Shown one piece after another: positions 8,055 to 13,960 of a DNA stretch of 47,018 nt. A program made the translations under genes and the position numbers. The stretch is from contig JACRBA010000191.1 in NCBI GenBank assembly GCA_016213265.1, forward strand, positions 1 through 47,018, written 5' to 3'. The notes under the pieces are model-generated. The model searched no databases. It was not told the DNA's origin and saw nothing but the letters and a program-made list of their open reading frames with translations. The DNA is from Burkholderiales bacterium. GTDB taxonomy: Bacteria > Pseudomonadota > Gammaproteobacteria > Burkholderiales > Burkholderiaceae_C. The number at the start of each line of letters is the position of its first letter. The stretch's first letter is position 1.

Positions 8055-8798
8055 ATGCTGCTGCCGCCCGTCCTCACGCCCCCCGATCTCCTGGACGCCA
8101 CGCTGGCCCGCGACGGCTTCGCCGTGCTGGGCGCCGACGACCTGCCCGCGCTGCTGGGGCACCCCGTTTCGGCGCTCGCCCACTGGCTGCCGCTGTGGGA
8201 CCAGCTGCCGCCCGACCGGTACCTGAAGGATGGCGGGCGCTACCGGCGCCGACGCCACGGCAGCTACCTCATCGAGGGCGACCGGGCCACCCTGCAGCCG
8301 CACCGGCCGCACTGGCAGCCGGTGGAATACAACGCGCTGCATGGTGGCATCGAGCGGCATTTCGAGCCGCTGCCGCCCGCGCTGGTGGACGACCCGATGT
8401 GGGCGCGCTTTCTCGTGATGGGCGCCGCACGTGCATCGGCCCTGAACGGCGCCCGGCCCTGGTACGTGGAAGCGCACCTGTTCCGCATCGACACCGCCGA
8501 CGGCATCGGCCGGCCCACGCCCGAGGGCGCGCACCGCGACGGGGTCGATCTCGTCTCGGTGACGCTCATCGCGCGCGAGGGCATCAAGGGCGGCGAGACG
8601 CGCGTGTTCGCCGCCGAGGGCCGCGAGGGCCTGCGCTTCACGCTGACCCAGCCTTTCGCCACCCTGTGGCTCGACGACGAGCGCGTGATCCACGAGTCCA
8701 CCCCCATCCAGCCAGCGCAGCCCGGGGCCAACGGCCACCGCGACACGCTGGTCCTCACCTACCGCGCCGGGGGCTTCCAGGGCCCCTCGGCCACCTGA
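8055..8798 (+). CDS. 2-oxoglutarate/Fe(II)-dependent dioxygenase family protein (PF10014-like)
   Basis: 247 aa, soluble. The jelly-roll iron site is clear: HRDGVD gives H160 and D162, VIHESTPIQP gives H213, and R229 (GHRDTLVLTY) is placed to hold 2-oxoglutarate. The GGETRVF, LTQPFATLWLDDERVIHE and PIQP segments match the 2OG-Fe_Oxy_2 family, which includes bacterial L-isoleucine 4-hydroxylase and related free-amino-acid hydroxylases. The substrate here is unknown; an amino acid or small metabolite is likely. It sits in a same-strand run between the carboxylase fusion and an S10 peptidase (19 nt downstream), but a shared pathway is not evident. Confidence 0.85.
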   Translation: MLLPPVLTPPDLLDATLARDGFAVLGADDLPALLGHPVSALAHWLPLWDQLPPDRYLKDGGRYRRRRHGSYLIEGDRATLQPHRPHWQPVEYNALHGGIERHFEPLPPALVDDPMWARFLVMGAARASALNGARPWYVEAHLFRIDTADGIGRPTPEGAHRDGVDLVSVTLIAREGIKGGETRVFAAEGREGLRFTLTQPFATLWLDDERVIHESTPIQPAQPGANGHRDTLVLTYRAGGFQGPSAT

Positions 8799-8817
8799 CC
8801 ACGACGAGCCCCCGACA

Positions 8818-10383
8818 ATGAGCGACACCCCGAGCAACCCGCCTTCCGCCACGGGCCCCCTGGCCGCCGGCACCCCATCGGCCGAGGCCGACCGCCGCCA
8901 GCGCGCTGCCGTGGACCGTGCCTTGTCCGAATCGCCCGCGCGGCGCACCGGGCGGGTCACGCTCGGCGGCGAGACGCTGGCCTACCGCGTGGATGCCGGC
9001 TTCGTGCCCGTCCGCTCATCCGTGCTGGGTGAGACCTATGGCGAGCCCGAGGCGGCCGTGTTCACCACCGCCTACCAGCTTGAGCCCGCGGAGCCCGGCG
9101 GGCCGGTGCCCGACCGTGCCGTGTGCTTCGCCTTCAATGGCGGGCCCGGCTCGGCGTCGGTGTTCCTGCACCTGGGCGCGCTCGGCCCCAAGCGCGTGCG
9201 GGTGCGCGACGATGGCGGCATGCCCGTGGCGCCCTACCGGGTGGAGGACAACCCGGTGTCCTGGTTCCGTCACTTCGACCTGGTGTTCATCGACCCGCCG
9301 CACACCGGCTACTCGCTCACCGCCAGCGAGGCGGCCCGCCGCCGCGCGTTCAGCGTGGACGGCGACGTGGACATGCTCTGCGACGCCATGCGCGCCTGGC
9401 TCACGCGCCATGGCCGCTGGGGCTCGCCGGTGTACCTGTGCGGCGAGAGCTACGGCACCACGCGCGCCGCCGCCATGGCCGACAAGCTGTGCGACCAGGG
9501 CGTGGCGCTGGCCGGGCTCATCCTGGTGTCCTGCGCGATGGACATCCAGGTGCTGGAGTTCTCCCCGCGCAACCTGCTCAGCCATGCGGTGTTCCTGCCC
9601 GCCTTCGCCGGCACGGCGCAGTACCACGGCTGCCTCACCGGCCCCCAGGCCGCGTCGCCCGAGGCCGCACGCGCGGCGGCGCTGGATTTCGCGCAGGGCG
9701 ACTACCTGCGGGCGCTGTACCGCGGCGCCTCGCTGGGGGCGGCGGAGCAGTCGCGCATCGCCACCCGCCTGGCCGAGCTCACCGGGCTGCCTCGCGCGCT
9801 GGTGGAGCAGTGCCACCTGCGCATCTCCGACGTGCGCTTCTTCTCCGAGCTGCTGCGCGAGCGCGGCCAGGTGCTGGGCCGGCTGGATGCCCGGGTGGCG
9901 GGCCCGCTGGGCACCGACCGGCGGCGCGACTGGGAGTTCGACCCCTCCATCGACGCGCTGGTGGCGCCCTACACGATGGCGGCGATGGCCTACTTCGGCG
10001 GCGAGCTGGGGCTGGGTGGCCACGAGGCCGGGGGCGCCGCCGAGCGCGTCTACGTGCCCATGTCCTCCGCGGCGCACAAGGCGTGGAACTGGAACCGCGG
10101 CGAGGCGCAGGGCAACGGCTACACCTGCACCAGCCCCGACCTGGCGCGTGCCATGCGGCGCCTGCCGCACCTGCGGGTGTTCGTGGCCAGCGGCCACTAC
10201 GACCTGGGCACCCCCTCCAGCGCCACCGACTGGAGCCTGGACCAGCTGGAGGTGGACGGCGCGGTGCGCGAGCGGCTCACCCACCGCTACTACGACGCCG
10301 GCCACATGATGTACACGCGCGAGGCCGACATGCTGCGCCTGCAGGCCGACCTGGCCGAGTGGATCGCCGCACTGCCGCACTGA
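8818..10383 (+). CDS. S10-family serine carboxypeptidase-like peptidase
   Basis: 521 aa. Alpha/beta-hydrolase fold of peptidase family S10. FNGGPGSAS (oxyanion region, near residue 105), the nucleophile S211 in GESYGT, D462 in SGHYDLGTP and H496 in YDAGHMMY complete the triad in the correct order. S10 enzymes remove C-terminal residues at acidic pH and are usually vacuolar or secreted in eukaryotes. This bacterial copy has no signal peptide: the N-terminus is Ser/Pro/Ala-rich and hydrophilic, so it is probably cytoplasmic. The start ATG lies 19 nt after the dioxygenase stop and the PFK gene begins 21 nt after its stop, so 8055-11475 could be one transcript. Confidence 0.88.
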   Translation: MSDTPSNPPSATGPLAAGTPSAEADRRQRAAVDRALSESPARRTGRVTLGGETLAYRVDAGFVPVRSSVLGETYGEPEAAVFTTAYQLEPAEPGGPVPDRAVCFAFNGGPGSASVFLHLGALGPKRVRVRDDGGMPVAPYRVEDNPVSWFRHFDLVFIDPPHTGYSLTASEAARRRAFSVDGDVDMLCDAMRAWLTRHGRWGSPVYLCGESYGTTRAAAMADKLCDQGVALAGLILVSCAMDIQVLEFSPRNLLSHAVFLPAFAGTAQYHGCLTGPQAASPEAARAAALDFAQGDYLRALYRGASLGAAEQSRIATRLAELTGLPRALVEQCHLRISDVRFFSELLRERGQVLGRLDARVAGPLGTDRRRDWEFDPSIDALVAPYTMAAMAYFGGELGLGGHEAGGAAERVYVPMSSAAHKAWNWNRGEAQGNGYTCTSPDLARAMRRLPHLRVFVASGHYDLGTPSSATDWSLDQLEVDGAVRERLTHRYYDAGHMMYTREADMLRLQADLAEWIAALPH

Positions 10384-10404
10384 ACGCCTGCCAGGAGCCA
10401 CCCC

Positions 10405-11475
10405 ATGCACATCGGTCTGCTCACCGGCGGCGGCGACTGCCCCGGCCTGAACGCCGTCATCCGCGCCGTCACCTTGGCGCTGGCCAACGAATGCAGGGCC
10501 CGCGTGACGGGCATCGAGCGCGGCTTCTGGGGCCTGCTGCATGGCCGCGCCCGACCCCTGGAGCCGGCCACCGTGCACGGCATCCTGGCCGAGGGGGGCA
10601 CCATCCTCGGCACCCACAACCGCTGCGATCCGTTCCACGACACCGACGGGGCCGACCGCTCCGCGCAGGCGCTGGCCTTCGCGCGCGACGAACTGCGGCT
10701 CGACGGCCTGGTGGCCATCGGCGGCGACGGCACCATGCAGATCGCCGAGCGCTTCCACCGCCTGGGCCTGCCGGTGGTGGGGGTGCCCAAGACCATCGAC
10801 AACGACCTGCCGCGCAACGACCGCAGCTTCGGCTTCGACAGCGCGGTGGCGGTGGTCGCCGAGGCGCTGGACCGCCTGGCCACCACCGCGCGCAGCCATG
10901 GTCGGGTGATGATCGCCGAGACCATGGGGCGCTACGCGGGCTGGATCGCGCTCGAGGGTGGCCTGGCCGGCGGGGCCGACGCCATACTCATCCCCGAGCG
11001 GCCCTTCGACGTGGCGGCACTGGCTCGCTGGTGCCGCGAGCGCGAGGGCACGGTGGGCCACACGCTCATCTGCATCGCGGAGGGCGCCCGCGCGCACGGC
11101 CAGGGTCTCACGGTGCAGGCCCGCATCGCCGATAGCCCCGACCCCATCCGCCTGGGCGGCGTGGGGGCCTGGCTGCAGCAACAGCTGCAGCCCGCCCTGA
11201 CGAGCGAGGTGCGCACCACGCTGCTGGGCCATGTGCAGCGCGGCGGCACGCCCACGCCGTTCGACCGCGTGCTGGCCACGCGCTTCGGCTACCACGCGGC
11301 ACAGCTGGTGCGGGGTGGCCGCTGGGGCCGGATGGTGGTGCTGGCCGGCGCCGAGTGCGACAGCGTGCCGCTGGACGAGGTGGCGGGCCTCAGCCGGCCA
11401 GTGCCGGCCACGGACGGGCGCCTGCAGGCCGCACTGGGCCTGGGCGTGTGGATGGGCGACGCACCGGGCGCGTGA
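10405..11475 (+). CDS. 6-phosphofructokinase (group III-like)
   Basis: 356 aa. Phosphorylates fructose 6-phosphate to the 1,6-bisphosphate. Visible motifs: TGGGDCPGLNAVIR (8-20, phosphoryl-donor loop), GGDGT (106-110), PKTIDND (128-134, catalytic Asp), MGRYAGWIAL, and GHVQRGGTPTPFDR. The family uses either ATP or pyrophosphate. Gly at 109 (E. coli G104) favours ATP, whereas Lys at 129 (E. coli G124) is typical of PPi-dependent and group III enzymes, so the donor needs testing. SD (CAGGAGCC) is 7-8 nt upstream. Many Burkholderiales lack a full Embden-Meyerhof pathway, so the gene is of metabolic interest. Confidence 0.92.
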   Translation: MHIGLLTGGGDCPGLNAVIRAVTLALANECRARVTGIERGFWGLLHGRARPLEPATVHGILAEGGTILGTHNRCDPFHDTDGADRSAQALAFARDELRLDGLVAIGGDGTMQIAERFHRLGLPVVGVPKTIDNDLPRNDRSFGFDSAVAVVAEALDRLATTARSHGRVMIAETMGRYAGWIALEGGLAGGADAILIPERPFDVAALARWCREREGTVGHTLICIAEGARAHGQGLTVQARIADSPDPIRLGGVGAWLQQQLQPALTSEVRTTLLGHVQRGGTPTPFDRVLATRFGYHAAQLVRGGRWGRMVVLAGAECDSVPLDEVAGLSRPVPATDGRLQAALGLGVWMGDAPGA

Positions 11476-11486
11476 ACGGGTGAGCG

Positions 11487-11942
11487 TCAGGCGCCGTGGG
11501 CGAGCGCGGCGCGCCCCGGGCTGTCACGCGGCGGCATGCGCACGCCCGTGCTGCGGCGCGCACGGCGGCGGGCCAGGTCGCGTGCCACGGCGGTCTGCCA
11601 GCCCAGGCTGTGGATGGCGTCGTTCCAGGCCAGCAGCTGCCGGCCATGGGCCACGGCCTCGCCGTCGGGCCCGAGCAGGCGGGCGTTGGAGCACACGCCC
11701 ATGGGGTTGGACAGCACCACCACACCCGGTTGCACCTCGCACCACTCCCAGCACAGGCCGATCGAGGCCGTGCCGCGCGGCACGCCCCAGACCACCTGGC
11801 CCTGTCCCTCGGTGCGGCACTCCGCCTGCGGCCAGTGGGTGATGCCCAGCGGCTCGAACCGGCGCACGGCGCGGGTCCAGTCGTCGAGGGTGGCCGTGAC
11901 CGGTTGCCACAGGCCCATCAGCGTCGGCAGGCGGCTTTTCAT
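11487..11942 (-). CDS. Conserved hypothetical protein
   Basis: 151 aa, no signal peptide, no membrane segment, Trp-rich (10 Trp including WDDW-, HWPQ-, WEW-, WND-type contexts). The C-terminal 35 residues are very Arg-rich (RDLARRRARRSTGVRMPPR). I do not recognise a domain. The SD-like GGGGAG lies about 9 nt before the ATG. It converges with the PFK gene (11 nt between stops) and is divergent from the LuxR gene at 12059, sharing a 116-bp intergenic region that contains a lux-box-like palindrome. It could therefore be co-regulated with the LuxR locus, but its own function is unknown. Confidence 0.65.
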   Translation of the reverse strand: MKSRLPTLMGLWQPVTATLDDWTRAVRRFEPLGITHWPQAECRTEGQGQVVWGVPRGTASIGLCWEWCEVQPGVVVLSNPMGVCSNARLLGPDGEAVAHGRQLLAWNDAIHSLGWQTAVARDLARRRARRSTGVRMPPRDSPGRAALAHGA

Positions 11943-12005
11943 GGATGTGTGCTCCCCGGGTTGCGATAGGCTTGCAGTCTCGTGTCACGCCCGGCCATCG
12001 ACAAG

Positions 12006-12021
12006 CCATCCGAACGGATAG
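12006..12021. promoter_or_regulatory. lux-box-like palindrome, copy 1
   Basis: CCATCCGAACGGATAG differs at a single position from the perfect CT-N12-AG palindrome at 12817-12832. It ends 37 nt before the luxR-type ATG (12059). LuxR-family dimers bind such 16-20 bp inverted repeats. The absence of a clear -10 at the class II distance means this copy could serve activation or repression (autoregulation). Confidence 0.65.
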
Positions 12022-12058
12022 TCCGTCTCATTCCGGGTGACCTCCTGATGACGTCCCG

Positions 12059-12772
12059 ATGAACCTGCAGCGCTACCTCGACATCAGCCAGTCGGCCGAC
12101 CCCACGGAGTTCAAGCGCCAGCTCATCGGCTTCGCGCACGAGATGGACTTCCCCCTGGTCAGTGCCAGCCTGGTGCTGGAGCGGCCGGGCACCGACCCGC
12201 AGTTCTTCTACATCGGCAACCGGCCGGAGGAGTTCAAGGCCAGCAGCGACCCGCGCCTGGCCATGCAGGACCCGGTGCTCACCCGGCTGCGCCGCCACGG
12301 GCTGCCGTTCATGTACGACCAGAAGTTCTACGTCGATGCCGGCGCGCCGGAGCTCTGGGACAACGCCGCGCCCTTCGGCTTTCGCACCGGCGTGTGCGTG
12401 GCGCTGCGCCTGTCGGGCCACCAGCAGTTCATCGTGGGGCTGGACCGGGAGCGGCCGCTGCCGCGCAGCGAGGCCAAGCTCACCCGGTTGCTGGCCGATC
12501 TTCAGCTGCTGGCGGTGCATTGCCAGGACGCTGCGCTGCGCTTCCTCACGGCTCCCCGGCCGGCGGCGGACGTGCCGGCGCTGTCGGCCCGCGAGCTCGA
12601 CGTGCTGCGCTGGACGCGCGCCGGCAAGACCGCCTGGGAGACCGGGCAGCTGCTGTCCATCAGCGAGGCCACGGTCAAGTACCACCTGAAGAACGTGCTG
12701 ACCAAGCTGGACGCCACGTCCAAGCACGTGGCGGTGCTGAAGGCGATTTCCCTGGGCCTGCTGGAGCCCTGA
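12059..12772 (+). CDS. LuxR-family (quorum-sensing type) transcriptional regulator, solo
   Basis: 237 aa, the usual size. Residues about 15-165 form an autoinducer-binding-like domain; 173-237 are the LuxR HTH (LSARELDVLRWTRAGKT, ISEATVKYHLKNVLTKL), keeping the invariant E179, L183 and G189. In the ligand domain D71-P72 and G111 align with TraR D70, P71 and G113, but W57 is replaced by Phe (F59), W85 by Met/Tyr, and the Tyr61 region by Ala/Ser. A standard acyl-HSL is thus doubtful. No luxI homologue lies in the window. Lux-box-like palindromes lie just upstream and just downstream, so autoregulation and control of the following short transcript are likely. No SD precedes the ATG. Confidence 0.88.
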   Translation: MNLQRYLDISQSADPTEFKRQLIGFAHEMDFPLVSASLVLERPGTDPQFFYIGNRPEEFKASSDPRLAMQDPVLTRLRRHGLPFMYDQKFYVDAGAPELWDNAAPFGFRTGVCVALRLSGHQQFIVGLDRERPLPRSEAKLTRLLADLQLLAVHCQDAALRFLTAPRPAADVPALSARELDVLRWTRAGKTAWETGQLLSISEATVKYHLKNVLTKLDATSKHVAVLKAISLGLLEP

Positions 12773-12816
12773 GCGGGGCTGTGCCTGCCCGGCCGGACAG
12801 GGGCGCGGGCGTGAAA

Positions 12817-12832
12817 CTATCCGAACGGATAG
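12817..12832. promoter_or_regulatory. lux-box-like palindrome, copy 2 (perfect)
   Basis: CTATCCGAACGGATAG: perfect 7-bp inverted repeat around AA and an exact CT-N12-AG lux/las-box layout. Its centre (12824.5) is 43-44 bp upstream of the transcription start predicted from the -10 at 12856, the position from which LuxR proteins activate as class II activators. Confidence 0.75.
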
Positions 12833-12855
12833 GTGGCATCCCGGCCCCCCTTTGC

Positions 12856-12861
12856 TGAAAT
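12856..12861 (+). promoter_or_regulatory. Extended -10 of the lux-box promoter
   Basis: TGAAAT preceded by TGC (extended -10). It predicts a start near 12868, about 32 nt before the 19-codon ORF. No -35 hexamer is evident; the lux-box-like palindrome covers that region. Confidence 0.5.
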
Positions 12862-12899
12862 GACTCCCATCCAAGGACGTCATCTGAAAGGGGCGAGAC

Positions 12900-12959
12900 A
12901 TGTGGGAAATCCTTCTCGAGGTGTTCGGCCTGTGCGGCATTCCGTACCCTGGCGCATGA
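12900..12959 (+). CDS. 19-aa micro-ORF downstream of the lux box
   Basis: MWEILLEVFGLCGIPYPGA, ATG 12900 to TGA 12957-12959. A purine-rich SD (AAAGGGGCGAGA) ends just upstream of the start codon. The peptide is hydrophobic, net acidic, and has one Cys; it lacks N-terminal basic residues, so it is not a standard Sec signal. It lies between a perfect lux-box-like palindrome with a matching -10 and a strong intrinsic terminator, with no longer gene on that predicted transcript. It could be a microprotein partner of a LuxR regulator, a precursor of a peptide signal, or a leader peptide. No known family recognised. Expression is inferred. Confidence 0.5.
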   Translation: MWEILLEVFGLCGIPYPGA

Positions 12960-13015
12960 CGGCATGGCCCGGGTGCCCCCCACGCAGGTGCTCGAAGGCA
13001 CCGCATCGACGGTGA
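12956..13015 (+). CDS. Second 19-aa micro-ORF, ATGA-coupled
   Basis: MTAWPGCPPRRCSKAPHRR, starting in the ATGA that ends the first micro-ORF. It is strongly basic with two Cys, opposite in charge to the first peptide. The overlap would allow translational coupling, but there is no SD of its own and in such GC-rich DNA a 20-codon open frame can occur by chance. Kept as a tentative entry because of the arrangement. Confidence 0.25.
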   Translation: MTAWPGCPPRRCSKAPHRR

Positions 13016-13133
13016 GGGGCCCGGCCTGGGAAGAGACAACAACACGCGCAAGGCGCACCACGCTCAGGGAAGACAACAGCGAATCCCTCCACAACCAGCG
13101 TCGGGGTCACCACCCTGGCTTGGTTGATCTTGC
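13016..13133 (+). ncRNA. Untranslated part of the lux-box transcript (possible small RNA)
   Basis: The interval 12773-13197 (425 nt) has no conventional gene. It holds lux box 2, the -10, two micro-ORFs, this 118-nt stretch and a terminator. The stretch is less GC-rich than its surroundings and contains a near-repeat (GGAAGAGACAACA at about 13028 and GGAAGACAACA at about 13069). The predicted transcript (about 12868-13173) would be about 305 nt, a plausible small-RNA size. No Rfam-type structure recognised. Confidence 0.3.
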
Positions 13134-13173
13134 GGGTGCTGGCGGGGATGCCGCCAGCACCCCTCTTTTTTTT
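13134..13173 (+). terminator. Strong intrinsic terminator
   Basis: Perfect 12-bp stem (GGGTGCTGGCGG / CCGCCAGCACCC) with a 5-nt loop, followed by CTC and eight T. It ends the lux-box transcript and lies 25 nt before the start of the second regulator, so it may also limit readthrough into that gene. Confidence 0.9.
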
Positions 13174-13197
13174 CGCCAGGCGGGAGCGAAGAGCGTC

Positions 13198-13938
13198 ATG
13201 CCGGAGAAGATGGGGGAGGTGATCGACGCGCTGCGATCGGCGGGCTCGGTGGCCCCGCTGCGCGCGCTGCTCGACAGCCTGGTGACACGCCACGCGCTGG
13301 CCTGGGGCCCGGCGATCGTGCATGCCGAGCAGCCTGAGGAGGCTGCCGCAGACGCGCCGCCGGTGCAGGTGAACTGGAGCGAGGCCACGCTCGAGGTGCC
13401 CTTGGCCGGCCGCTTCCTGGCCCCGCTGACCGCCGTGATGCGCCATGTGGCCAGCGTCACGCTGCACACCGTGTGGGACGCGGCGGACTACCGCACGCCC
13501 GGGCAGGGCGGCGAGTTCTACCGCGCCATGTCCGACTTCGTCACCAGCCGCGCGCTGCGCTTCGGGCTGTCGCTGCCCCGCACGGCGCACTGCCGCGTCG
13601 GTTTCGCCACGTCCTCGGCGGTGCTGGCCGACCGCGGCCAGGTGTTGCCGCTGATCGCGCAGGTGCAGGTGTTCGCCACGCACCTCGACGAACTCGGTCG
13701 CGCCTTGCTGCATTCACCCTACCAGCTCTCGCCGCTCACCTCGCCGCTGGATGCCGGCGAGGTGGAAGTGCTGCAGGGCCTGCTCGCCGGCCGCAGCACG
13801 GCCGACCTCGGCCTGGCGCTGCGCATGTCGCAGCCCGCGGTGCGCAAGCGCGCCACCTCGGCGGCGGAGAAGCTGGGCTGCGTGGGCGCCCACCAGGCGG
13901 CGGCCCGGGCGCTGCACATGGGCTGGCTGGCCGCCTGA
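13198..13938 (+). CDS. Divergent LuxR-family regulator
   Basis: 246 aa from ATG 13198. The C-terminal 65 residues align with LuxR HTH domains (SPLDAGEVEVLQGLLAGRS, LRMSQPAVRKRATSAAEKLG), keeping E188 and G198, with Ala/Arg substitutions in the recognition helix. Residues 1-175 are helical/beta-like and may be a degenerate ligand domain, but no acyl-HSL contact residues can be identified. The frame stays open upstream to ATG 12964 (324 aa), but that form would read through the terminator stem and exceeds the family size. No promoter is evident between terminator and ATG, so expression may depend on readthrough. It could oppose or heterodimerise with the LuxR at 12059; inferred. Confidence 0.7.
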   Translation: MPEKMGEVIDALRSAGSVAPLRALLDSLVTRHALAWGPAIVHAEQPEEAAADAPPVQVNWSEATLEVPLAGRFLAPLTAVMRHVASVTLHTVWDAADYRTPGQGGEFYRAMSDFVTSRALRFGLSLPRTAHCRVGFATSSAVLADRGQVLPLIAQVQVFATHLDELGRALLHSPYQLSPLTSPLDAGEVEVLQGLLAGRSTADLGLALRMSQPAVRKRATSAAEKLGCVGAHQAAARALHMGWLAA

Positions 13939-13960
13939 GGCGAGCGCGGCCGCTGGCCGG

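Noticed and set aside
12048-12062. Four-codon frame ATGACGTCCCGATGA overlapping the luxR-type ATG
   Set aside because: Too short to support as a leader peptide; no SD, and such frames occur by chance.
12964-13197. Longer start for the second LuxR-family regulator (ATG 12964)
   Set aside because: It would encode a 78-residue low-complexity leader through a strong terminator stem, and the family size fits ATG 13198.
12059-13938. A luxI-type synthase in the locus
   Set aside because: All frames in and around the locus were considered; none shows LuxI residues. Only regulators and micro-ORFs are present.
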